Origin: Theristus sp. LFF4_11
Taxonomy: Eukaryota > Nematoda > Chromadorea > Monhysterida > Xyalidae
Length of the DNA: 64,000 nt
Direction of reading: 5' to 3'
Assembly (NCBI GenBank): GCA_030248135.1
Contig: JASANC010002974.1
Coordinates: forward strand, 1-64,000
Shown in pieces: positions 1-9,868 of the stretch (positions are counted from its first letter, which is position 1; each line of letters opens with the position of its first letter). The notes beneath the pieces are model-generated. The model searched no databases and was not told the origin of the DNA. It saw only the letters and a program-made list of their open reading frames with translations. The translations under genes and the position numbers were made by a program.

Positions 1-442
1 CCTTTCGAGATCAAGAAAACTAAACGATGCATAAATGTGAGTTCTCTGCTTCTATCTCACCTTAGCGGCATCGGAATTTGTTCGAACTAGCCTTTGCGAC
101 GCTCTAGCACTTCAATGCGCGAGTCGATCATCACTCACCACAGCTGAAAACAGTCGATCAATCGATCCAGAATACCACCTGTAGCAAGCTGAAGACTAAG
201 TGACAAGGTGAAGTCAACGAAAATTTTTGTTGAACTTTTCGAAAAAATTATGCCAAAAACTGCATTTTCAGGGTACATTAAAGAAAAATTTCAAAAATTT
301 TTTGACAAAAAAAATTTAAAAAAAAATGCTCATTTTTTACCTAAAAAAAATAAAAAAAAATTTTTTTTGACTGTTACATCTCTAGGCTGGCCTCTGCTGT
401 CACATTTTGCCAAGCACAAAAATCAAAAACGAAGCCAATGTC
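1..442. other. 5' flank of the first gene, low-complexity A/T run
   Basis: No exon is supported here. Positions about 217-370 are long A and T runs that resemble the A/T-rich stretch at 30340-30470, so this may be a repeat fragment. A T-rich tract ending in CTCTAG at about 394 could be the 3' splice (or trans-splice) acceptor just upstream of the first ATG at 443. Confidence 0.35.
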
Positions 443-3400
443 ATGTCAGCGTCGTCAACGATTAACAAACCAGACACGGACGATCATTCGTCGGCCAGTG
501 GCTCCGATCTTGGCGTTGGCCCAGAAAATCAAGATCAAACCCAAGACAACAGTACGCGGAAATGCAGCAAAAGTTCAAAATTACAGTGCGTTCTTTTCTT
601 TGTTTCTTGCTGGTCATTTGATTTAGTTTTTTTGTTTTTCAGCTTATGTAATCTGTTGTTGCATGTTTTTGTTCGATTGAAGTTGACTGTTCGTTTTTCT
701 CTTGAAGCGTATGACACTGAGCTTGCCGGCGATCACTTGATGCGTCCCGACACCGAGTCTCATGGTTATGCTTCTTTTCTGATTTGGCTCCATTTAAATC
801 ATTGAAATGTAGTCTACCAAAAAGGTGAATCAATACTTCATTTTGTGTTTTTCGTTCTTCATCATTGCTGTCGTCAACATTCCAGTGCTGGAGCGTGGAG
901 GCAGCCGATTTGAAGTCGCAGCAGACGATGTCCAGCTTGCAGTTTGTCCAGCAACAGGAGCGCCTGAACATCGTCATGGAGAACGTCAAGCTGCGGCAGA
1001 CGCAGATCGACAGGTCGCGTCCTCAATGCAGTCTTTGTTGTGGGTTATTTGGCGTTCCGAACTTTTATATTGACCACAGAGCACTGAATGAGGTGTGAAA
1101 AAATGGCTCGTTGTTTTCCGTTGTGCGACCACCTTATTCCAGTGGGAACAGTAGTCGGCCCACATGGCGCTGCTACACACCGAATTGATATATAGTGACA
1201 TCACTTGCCAACCGCGAAACAACAACAACAAACAACCGAACTGAATTCGTTTTCATGCGCAGCCTCAAAGAGACCTACGATGTGCTGCATCGGATGACGC
1301 TCGAGAAAGAAGAACAAACGAAATTGAGCCAGAGCAAGCGCCGAAACCGCCGCTGTCTTGTATGCTCTTGGTTTTCACACGTTTTGTTTTGCTTTTTTAA
1401 AGCGAGACCATTTGCTCACCACACCACCCCACCGTCGACTGATCAAGCATTTTGTTCCGCGGCAATACATGAAGTTCGCTGTTTGCGGTTTCGCTACGCA
1501 GACGCGTACACCGGGCGCTTCGTCCGGTTGCGAATGCAACGGCGGACAACATCGATGACAACTGGCGAAACCCTTTTGGTCTGAAAAGCATACAGTCGAA
1601 CTCCATAAACGTAGGCAATCAATCAGCTGATTGGCTGGTGGAGATGATCACGTGCGATTCGTGCTTTCTGCGCCGGACAGACTCCGCCTCCATTGTGCAG
1701 TGCCTGCGCAGAAAGAAATCTGCGCCACGCGATCACCAGCCAATCAGTGAATTGCCTGTTCGACTGTATGTAAAGTAAGTCTGTTTGATCGGTTGCACAT
1801 GCACTGGCGCTCTCAGGTCAAAGTTGTCTGGTCGACTGGAGACGGCCAAGGCGCGCGTGCACAAGAGCGTCCGTGCGTACGGCAGCTTCCCGTGGGTGGT
1901 CGAGTACCGCGATTCGGTGGGACGCGTTGGAGGCGCTGAATGCTGAGAACGCCGAGACATCAACGACGATGGGCGACGTCAGCATGTGCGCGTACGCCGA
2001 CACGGACAGCAAAACGGAGTGCGTCACTCCACTCATGCCCGTTTCAGGCCGTTGTTTCCTTGTTTATTTTTACTCCACCCACCACTTCGAGGCGCTATTG
2101 TTGATTGAACAACTTGTCGGTTTTTTTGCAGTTAGATTGATTTGTTCCCCAAATTGTGTGTGTGTTTTTCTTTGTTTAAAAATCGTGGATTCAATTCGCC
2201 CAATTTCCATTTTCTTTCTTATTCGTTTCAGTCGCCGATTACGATGCGTACAGTTGGCCGAAGGCGTGCGTTGAGCTGGTTGCCGTGCAGACGCGCATCT
2301 TGACGCTGAAAGCACAGGTCGGCGCTGGCTCTGGGTGGCTGGACGAGTCCGATCCGTGGGGGGCACAGTCAGTACTCAGTTAGCAGCATAATTTCACCAA
2401 TTTGAGTGCAGGTGGCACCGACCGGTGTGGAGGTCGGTGGTGCGCGGAAATCGACGTTGTGTGTATGTGTGTGCAACGGTTTTCCACGAAACGAGCTCCG
2501 CCTTTTTTCTTATCGTACCAGGTTGCGAACTGGCTGCGGAGACGGCGGCGTTGCGCGCGAGGCACGCGAGCGACACGTCAGAGGCGCTGTACATGAGTTC
2601 GTTGTCGATCAACGGCGACAACACGAATCGCAGCACAGACGCCGGCACTGGTCGCACGCACATCGCAACATCCGCAGTCGCGCCGGTGAAACAAAAACTG
2701 GTGCATCTCATTCTTTGGCGGCGTTCATGAGGCGTATTTATTGACGCACAGCTGTGTTTTTAACAATGCCACTCGTCACCATGTATATAAATAGTACTGC
2801 TTCATGAATGCGTGTTTGGTAATCCAGAATTGTATTTTTTTCAAACAAATCTTTGGCGAACAGCGCAGATAGCGTTGTATTTCGATTTCGCAGCATGATG
2901 ACCACCAACAACAAACGGCAGCGGCGGTTACTGATGGTGACGGCCAGACGAACGGTGCCATCCACAACGAGCAACCACGGAAAAGCGCGCAAAAGCCGAC
3001 CACCGCCAGCAAACACGCTCAGCAGCGTGTGACGTTCTCGTTGCCGCATGTGGTCTGTGTTTAAAAAAACGTTTCATTCACCACGGTATATGTGTTGTCT
3101 TTTCTTTTGGTCCCCGAGACTCAATGCGCAAGCGCACATACGGTATTAAACATTAACAAGCCGATTAAACATGGCAGCTTTTTTCAGGGTTCAAGGAGCG
3201 CGCGAATTTTGAATGAAAAAAGACGTTCAGAAAACAAATTTTGTGCTAAATTTGGCGCGTTTTTTTAAACTAATGGATTATCCGTGCTATTCTCTTCCTT
3301 CTTTCTCCCTTGCACACATGATTGGGAATTATGTGGGCATTTTTTTTTTTGAAAAAGACAACTAGTCTGCGACTGATTTCGCCTTGATGGAGTGCCTCAC

Positions 3401-6400
3401 TGGTTCGGCCATACTGTAGATGGACAGACAGTTTCGTGCATATGACGTGGGACATCTAAAATTGGCAAAGTGATCCGAGTCCCCTTAAATAGGGCCGAAG
3501 TCATTTTCGGCGATTTTGAATTGCCTGTCGCCACATAGATTTTGAAACTTTAACCTCTAGTTTACTTCAACCTCTGCACACGCATTCGACTTGTAAAATC
3601 TAAAAAATTGACAATACATCAAGGATGATTGGATTTCGCTGTGCACGCCGCTCTGCTACTGCCAGGCGCAGTGCCATGCGGCCAATCACTGCTGGTGATT
3701 TTGAAACTACGCACACGGCCATTGTCTGGCTCCCAAACATCTGACCATTCTCGGTGGCAGAACGCGAGCACCAGCAAGCAGACCAGTGCAGCAGTTTTCA
3801 ATTTTGCCACGACAACTGCGACTCCTCCATCAGCGCACAGTTCCCGCTGCGCAGGCACACGAGTACACGCTAACGGCAAGCGACACGAACGACGACGCTG
3901 ACGAACCGGTGGAGGCTGGTGACGGTGGCGAGCACCAGCTGATGGTGCACGAAGACGAACACGAGCAGCGCACCGGCGACACACAGCGCAGCGACCTCAG
4001 CCAACCGGCAGACTGCTTGTCGCAGGCGGACAGTCAGACGGTGACGCCGTCGCAGTCGATATCGCAGGTCGGCGCAAAAAACAGTGATCGGCGGAGTTAT
4101 CGTTTGCGACTTGCGATGTGTCTACCCTACCTCGGCCGTTATGCCTTTCTAAGTAGCCGGGAAATATTTTACACCCGATGTTGACCGTACATCAGTACAG
4201 TATGTTTGTTCAAAGCTGTCACGTTGTTTTCGCAGAATACTAAGCGGCCGGATGAAGAAAGAACAGTGTTGCACGAAAATATATGTCGCCTCGGGTTTGA
4301 TTGGAACGAAACCCGATATATTCGTTTGTCTTACTGTAATCCAAAGTGTCGCGTGCTCTGTATTCTTCGATAAAAGACACTTTAAACAAAATACACTTCC
4401 GTATCAATCGATAGTCGCAGGTTGTTTTGTCAATTTCGTTTTTTTTGCAGCAATACGATCCAATGGCAGCGGACGCGTCGGCGCTGTCGCTCACCGACGA
4501 TTTGACGACGTTAGCCGACGAAAACAACAGCAGCATCGTGAGTCAACCAGGCCAACCGGAACACCAACAGCAGCAAGCGACGTCGCCGCCGGCGCCCGTC
4601 GAAGCTGCTGATGACACGCAAACTGCACAGCAACGGTAAACGCCGAGCTTTGACGTCCGCTTCTTTTCAAATGGTGTGGGCGGGTTTTGTACATTATTAT
4701 TATTATTCAAGCTCATAACGAACGGACGTTTCAATCTACGTTTTCTCGCTTACCTTTTAGCTTTTTTCTGCTTTTTACCGGGTGTTTTGCGGTTTCAGCG
4801 AGTGTGCCGAGCGTACGCCCCGTGGCGTGCGCGTGTCTGCGGAGCGCTGCAGCAGCCAACAGTCGTCGGCGTCCGTGGCCAGCAGTCTGCTGACCGACCG
4901 TGCCATTCAACAGGCGCGCCGTCAAGGTCAATGGGGACAACGCGCAGTGCAGCTTGAGCACACGCTTGCTTGACCTTCGTTGTCGGCGGTGGTATAGCGC
5001 GCTAGACTCGTTTGCCTGTGCGCTCGGGGCATATAGGTTATATGCGCCCGAGCGGTGTATAGGCCACTTAGTGACAGAAAAAACTATGAGCACTCTACTC
5101 GACGGCGTTCTCTTTCTCTGCACGCTTTTCTGAGTTGGCCCTGGCGAAAAACATCATTTAAGATCACCGTTCTTTCGTTCGTTGAACCAGTATCCCCGTG
5201 GATTGAACTGACTTCGAACTGGAAGCAGCATGCACTGACTGGTCACACGAGCAAACACTGGCAACAACTGCAGGACTGCTTTGGTTCATTTTCATTGTGG
5301 TTCCAAGACTCACTGCGCGGATGACACGGGAATTCAAAATAGGCGAAGCGATCCGAGAACTGACGTGTGCGGACGTACGCAGACGTATGTCAGTGGCACG
5401 TCTCCATGAACGGTACCATACAATAAGACGAGCCCTGACGTGACATGCCGTGTCGAGCATGCGCATACGTCAGTACGAACGGGCCTTCCAGATGCTCGCA
5501 GTGCACTGTACAGGCGCAGCCGCGATGTTTGACGCGACCCCGAAGACGAGCGAAGACCCGGCGAACGGCAACGAGACGTCCGATGAGCAACACGATCAAT
5601 CGAGCACGCAGCCGCTTGATCCGATGGCAGCGCTCGGTCTCGCTGGCGACATTGACGACTCGCAGATGTCAGCTGGCAGCAGTGGCACGTTCAATCCGGC
5701 CGCCATGTTCTCGTTCATGGTTAGACACGCCACTCTGTTGTGTACTGTTACGACTCAAACGTGTCGCGCACCGAAATCACGCCATTTGCCGCTAAAACGT
5801 CAGCTGTCTGTTCTGTCGTTGGTCTTTCCGTTCCGTTCACCGCCATTCACGGACGTTTTTTTTCAAATCAGTCGAACAGGAAAGTCCGGGTTTGCTGATG
5901 CTGTACGTGACATGACGGCATGTTTTCGAGCGCATGACGTCATTTCGGTGAGAAATGTTTGAAAAATGTGCTATACTTTGTTCGCATTCATTCTGCAGTA
6001 ACGCGAGCCTGTGCGTTTCGATAAAAAAGTGTCCCATTTCAGTTTTTCGTCTAATACTTACATTCTAACTCTATCACATATCCAACAAGCTGATACATGC
6101 ATACATTCGGTGCATGAACAGTGAACGGTGGAGGCAGAGTTTGGTTTGCATCTTTGCATCACGTGGCCACCAACCAATCAGCTAATTGTACATGTTTCGA
6201 GTTCGACTGTCGCTGCCTCTCCCTCACAATTTGCGTGATTGCGCGTTTCGCAGCGCGGCAACACCAGCGTTGCAGAGGGCGACGACAAAGCGGGCGGCGC
6301 GTCGTCGGGCAAGCAGCCGATCACTGGCTTTGGCCCGTTCACGTTTGGCCTGAATGACGACTCGGGCGACGAAGCGGAGAAAGGCGGCAAAACGCCCGGT

Positions 6401-6427
6401 GCGTTCGGATTCGCATTCGGCTTCTGA
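443..6427 (+). CDS. Acidic/Gln-rich coiled-coil protein with Gly-Phe-rich C-terminus, multi-exon
   Basis: The product is not recognised. Exons I support: 443-572, 708-764, 886-1013, 1263-1359 (end uncertain), 1817-about 2046, 2232-2317, 2522-2700, 2894-about 3049, about 3841-4067, 4451-4635, 4799-4926, 5514-5719 and 6254-6427 (stop TGA). From 2522 to 2700/2894 and from 4067 to the end every junction agrees in phase; several early junctions do not, so exon borders there are provisional. Early exons encode heptad-rich helices (for example the stretch QQQERLNIVMENVKLRQ in exon 3 and KETYDVLHRMTLEKEEQ in exon 4). The middle is rich in Asp, Glu, Gln and Ser. The last exon ends in alternating Gly/Phe with a GFAFGF terminus. 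Exon 2894 reads into an in-frame TAA at 3062-3064 if it is not spliced, so two adjacent genes (443-3064 and 3841-6427) remain possible. A structural or scaffold role is only an inference from the composition. Confidence 0.5.
1568..1773. mobile_element. Palindromic MITE, CAGTCGAAC family, copy 1
   Basis: The ends CATACAGTCGAAC and GTTCGACTGTATG are reverse complements. Inside them lie inverted CAATCAGCTGATTGG-type boxes and a central TCCGCCTCC. The copy sits in an intron of the coiled-coil gene. Related copies lie at about 6105-6215 (half), 8343-8450 (half), 8836-8960, 8980-9142, 35808-35990, 43600-43738, 44860-45022 and, weakly, 48785-48930. Confidence 0.75.
3065..3790. other. Intron or intergenic stretch, mainly a MITE
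   Basis: No convincing exon is visible. It holds the palindromic GGCCGA-family MITE at 3139-3419, then a fragment (about 3460-3500) of the repeat that carries GTGATCCGAGTCC, which recurs near 5340, 12040, 30190 and 52940. After 3620 the GC content rises towards the next exon. Confidence 0.5.
3139..3419. mobile_element. Palindromic MITE, TATGGCCGA family, copy 1
   Basis: The element begins near TACGGTATTAAAC..CCGATTAAACATGG and ends GGTTCGGCCATACTGTA. The interior, with GACGTTCAGAAA and AATTATGTGGGCATT, matches copies at 19109-19356 and 57570-57840 (the latter in the opposite orientation), with fragments at about 7830-7908 and 59418-59530. Confidence 0.75.
5348..5490. mobile_element. CTGACGTATGCGC-family MITE abutting a coding exon
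   Basis: The segment is rich in ACGT and CGTACG words and ends in GCGCATACGTCAGTACGAACGG. The reverse complement of that end is found at 27738-27760, where the family carries an expanded ACGTC array. The likely acceptor of the next exon lies only about 23 bases beyond this end, so the open frame that appears to begin at 5450 is partly repeat. Confidence 0.6.
6105..6215. mobile_element. Half copy of the CAGTCGAAC palindromic MITE
   Basis: This has a central GGTGGAGGCAGAGTTTGG segment followed by ACCAACCAATCAGCTAATTG and GAGTTCGACTGT. It is the right half of the family; the matching left half is absent. It lies just before the final exon of the coiled-coil gene. Confidence 0.65.
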
Positions 6428-7211
6428 TTGTGTTTTGTCCTGTTTCGTCTGATCGATTTTCGTTGTTTGAACTTTGAAATTTTTGAATTGTGTCCACGCC
6501 TTGTCTGTTCTGTAAAAGTGTTCGTTGGCGCTGTTTGGCTTTCGTTCTGTCCGTTTTTCGATTGGTTACTTTTAAGAATTGTTGAATTCGAGGCCGTATT
6601 TGAACTAGCAAAGTCCAAGGTTTTTGTTTTGACCCAGTATTATTTTTTTACGTCGGTTTACAAGTTGCAACGTTTCGACCAGCCTTGCCTTACAGTCGAT
6701 TGCTTTGTTTGCTGTTTTGTTAGGTTTATTTCTTTAAATTTGTTTTGTCCGTTAACTATAAAAATTCACGAACTTGGATCGTTGAGCTGAAGTTTCAAAA
6801 GCACTTTGTTTATGACTTTTATTCAGTCTGGTCGTGAATTCTGTGTTATTGTTTTTGGAATGTGCATTTTCTGCAGATGTAAACAAAGGCCAGTTACAAA
6901 CAGAAATCGTTTTTTTTTGATAATATTTGTTCTGCAACATGAACAAACACGAATTGTTGATGAGGCTGTTAACACGAACACAATTTGAATATGCCTTCAA
7001 CATGCTAAAGTTTGCTCAAACCCTTCACTTTCACAGAGCATGCGAAACTTTGAATTACATCAAGAAGAACGAATACAATGTATCGGGTTTGGGTGGAAAT
7101 CAAAACTCAAACTCAATTTTGCAGCTACATTTCTTTTCCTGCAACTTCGATGTCCCGTTCGTTCTTTCGCAACAAAACCCGACCAACGATTGCAACGAAC
7201 ACCGTCCGGTG
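6428..7211. other. Intergenic stretch between convergent genes
   Basis: No gene is seen in this T-rich sequence. The upstream gene (+) stops at 6427 and the receptor gene (-) stops at 7212, so this is the shared 3' flank of two convergent genes. The 265-aa frame crossing 6927-7724 is antisense to the receptor's last exon. Confidence 0.6.
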
Positions 7212-9415
7212 TCACTTCTCGACCACCCATTTGCTCGTGTCGATCGGCAGTTTCCGACAGCGCATCGCCGCCAGCAGTCCGCGGCGCACCTCGGCGTGGC
7301 GAATGAGAAAGATGAACAGATTCATGATGCAGTTGCTGTTGGCCGAGATGTAGAACAGCACGACGACCATCTTCGGCAGCGCCAGCAGATGCGTGAAGAT
7401 CGTGTCCAGTTGGATCGGGATGACGAACAGGAACAGCGTGAACGCCGAGCTGATGCCGAGGCTGACGGTCATCTGACGCTGCTTGTGCGCCTGCGCCTCG
7501 CTGATGCGCGTCGAGATCTTCGCCGAGCGCTTTTTGTACAGCACCAGCACCTGGACATTGACGTCGTGTTTAGTCGAGCGGGTGATTATCGCTGTCCGTT
7601 TGGTTCTGCGACTCGATATGCGCGCGTCGATAAGAACAACGCTGTTTCATGTTTGACGCGCGAAGTCAAAATTTGGCGTGGCCCTGAGATGCGGCCGTTA
7701 TGGATTGCCGCATCAAGCATATGAAACTTGAATTGAAATTGAGTTCCTTTCCACGTCTGCACACGCATTTTTTTATCGCAGAGCCAAAAAAGGCAGAGTT
7801 GAATTCGGTTTTGAAAAAAACCTGGCATGTGTACCGTCACTCAATATTCAAACACCGCGCGCTCCTTGCACCCAAGAAAAGCTGCCATGTTTACTCGGTC
7901 ATCTCGTAATTTCTTGTGTGTTTGTGTGTATGTCTGCGTGTTTCAAGCTGTGCAACATTGCTTTGTTGCACTGCACGGTCTGCAAACCACAGCACTCATA
8001 ACGGTGATTAGAATCGTGATCAAAATTGATGTGCCAGCAGCACGCACATGACCAGTGAACGGGACGCTTAGGCTTCAGCTAACGCGACCACTAGTACATA
8101 GATGACGACACTCAACGCTGCCGAATAACTCAACGTCGACACGTGATAGATGTTGTGCGCGTCCTCCATGCCGAAACTCAGGAAGCACACGTTCGACTTG
8201 AATGTCTCCGTGAGCTGGCGCAGTTGGTAGACACGGTAGACACCGATGGCGCCGGTGACGAACGAATGAATGTAGGCGACGCTGCAGATGCACAGCGCGT
8301 ATGGCCAGCCCTGGCGCATGTACCTGCGACATTACAGTCTTCATTTCTATATATCTGTATGCAATTAGCTGATTGGTTGGGGCGACCATGTGTTGCATGC
8401 ATAGTGGTGCGCGACCGACTCCGCCTAGGCAGCATTTGCACCAGAGAAACAGTCAATGGTGTAATTTTGACTCAAACATAAAGCCAAACGACGCCCCGAC
8501 CACATTGGAAACAGCACGAGCAGCAGTCGATCGGTGCTGATCACAGTCATCATGCTACCAGTGGTGATCTCGTCAAAGAACCAGATGACATTGGACGGCA
8601 CCAGGAAGCACTGCCAACGACTGACCAGCTGGTGGCGCTGTCCAGCTTTGATCACGCCGATTCGGTGCGCACCTGAAAATTGTGTGTGTCGCACGCAACT
8701 GGACTGTTGATTATGGTGATGGTGATATGTCACGCTTTATGGTGATATGAAATATTGGTGTGGATATGCTGTATGGAATGTGGTTGTGGTCAATGCACAA
8801 AAAAGCGCTGATTTGAGCTAAAAAAATCACAAGCAATAAGCTGACTGGTTGTGCACACGTGACGCATGGCTTCTGTGCAGTCCTGCACTCCGCCTCACGC
8901 ATCACATGGTCACCAATAACCAATCAGCTAATTGTATATATATGAGAGCTAGACTGTACGACGTCAACAGCAATACCATGTACAGTCGAACTCTAAATTA
9001 TAGCGAATTAGCTGATTGGTTGAGATTACGGTATGCATGTTTTCTGTGCAAAACGAGCTCCGCCCCACAACAATATCTGCACAGAAAGCATGCATACCGT
9101 AATCTCAACCAATCAGTTGATTCCCTATAATTTAGTTCGACTAGCAACGTTACCAGCAATGATGTATGCGAGTCCATTGAGGCAGTCCGCGAGCGCGAGC
9201 GCACCGACCAGGATGTACTCTTTGCGAATGCGCATGCCTTCGTGATAGACGATCGGCCACAACAGCAACAGGTTGCCAACGAACATCACGATGCCCTCGA
9301 CGAAGTACACGCCAAATAGCAGACAGTCCGTGACGTCGTTTGATGTCAACGACTTTGACAGCTGCGCCTCCAGGTGGTCGATGTCCGACAGCAGAGAGCT
9401 GTTGTTGCATGCCAT
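7212..9415 (-). CDS. Rhodopsin-like 7TM receptor, nematode chemoreceptor-like
   Basis: Four exons: 9415-9154, 8672-8504, 8323-8098 and 7550-7212. They join in phases 1, 2 and 0 without stops and give 331 aa. Exon 1 holds TM1 with the family Gly-Asn (FVGNLLLL) and TM2 with LALAD. Exon 2 holds the TM3 Cys (WQCF) and a TDR motif in place of E/DRY (ISTDRLLLVLFP). Exon 3 holds TM4, a second extracellular loop with Cys, and TM5. Exon 4 holds a basic third loop, TM6, and TM7 with an NSNCIMN form instead of NPxxY, then a short basic tail. This is class A GPCR architecture; ligand and G protein cannot be told. The second exon's donor is CCAAT|GTGG: a later GT would break the frame. Three palindromic MITE copies or halves sit in its introns. 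Confidence 0.8.
7830..7908 (-). mobile_element. Fragment of the TATGGCCGA-family MITE
   Basis: The words CGCGCGCTCCTTG and AGCTGCCATGTTTACTCGG match the terminal part of the copy at 57570-57840 in the same orientation. Only one end is recognisable. It lies in the third intron of the receptor gene. Confidence 0.55.
8343..8450. mobile_element. Half copy of the CAGTCGAAC palindromic MITE
   Basis: The sequence GCAATTAGCTGATTGGTTGG followed by GACTCCGCCT matches the left half of the family. It lies in the short second intron of the 7TM receptor gene, so the intron is largely made of it. Confidence 0.6.
8836..8960. mobile_element. CAGTCGAAC palindromic MITE, diverged copy
   Basis: Left box AAGCTGACTGGTTG, centre CACTCCGCCTC and right box ACCAATCAGCTAATTG are arranged as in the better-preserved copy that follows at 8980. 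It lies in the first intron of the receptor gene. Confidence 0.65.
8980..9142. mobile_element. CAGTCGAAC palindromic MITE, nearly intact
   Basis: This begins CAGTCGAACTCTAAATTATAG and ends with its complement CTATAATTTAGTTCGACTAG. Both arms carry TAGCTGATTGGTTGAGATTA or its reverse with few mismatches, so a single strand could fold into one hairpin. It lies about 10 bases inside the first intron of the receptor, next to the donor at 9153. Confidence 0.85.
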
Positions 9416-9868
9416 TATTGCACTGATACAAGTTGCACGTTTTTATGTCGTTTTTGCTAGTGGTAGGTACTTCAACAATCTGGACTGCTTTGTAAATCTG
9501 TTTTCGACAAAGCTGATCCGAGTATGTTTGTGTTTTCCTTGAGTTCAGCGCCACTGTGTGACATGTAGCGAAACGTAATTATTGAAGACCCGACACTTGC
9601 ATTTGGCCGACTGTGTTGTTGTTAACATATTGTTGTGCTTAATTAATAGAAGCCACCCAACGAATGTTGCCTGAAATAAGCAAGCTGTCAACAACAACTT
9701 GCAAACGGTGAGCAATGAACGTGAGAACTAAAGCAACTGTTGAATTCCGTCGAACGCGAGACGAAATTCAAGAAAAAGTTACTTATGTGTCGTGTCGTGT
9801 GCGAAAATAATTTCGTTGAATGAATGCATTCATCGTTACGTTCTCACGGCCATGTTTATTCTCAATAG
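9416..9868. other. Divergent intergenic region, 7TM receptor (-) and kelch gene (+)
   Basis: The two genes face away from each other, so promoters of both should lie here. No TATA box or other site is convincing. A candidate 5' exon for the kelch gene starts at ATG 9664 and reaches a good donor (AACG|GTGAGC at about 9709), but its phase does not match the next exon. Confidence 0.4.

Noticed and set aside
6927..7724. Longest open frame in the window, 265 codons on the plus strand
   Set aside because: It runs antisense over the last exon of the 7TM receptor, whose minus-strand frame has membrane segments and matching splice phase. The plus frame is a shadow of G+C-rich codons.
9664..9709. First exon of the kelch gene
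   Set aside because: A good donor follows, but the phase (2) does not fit the next exon (0); left as a note, not a call.
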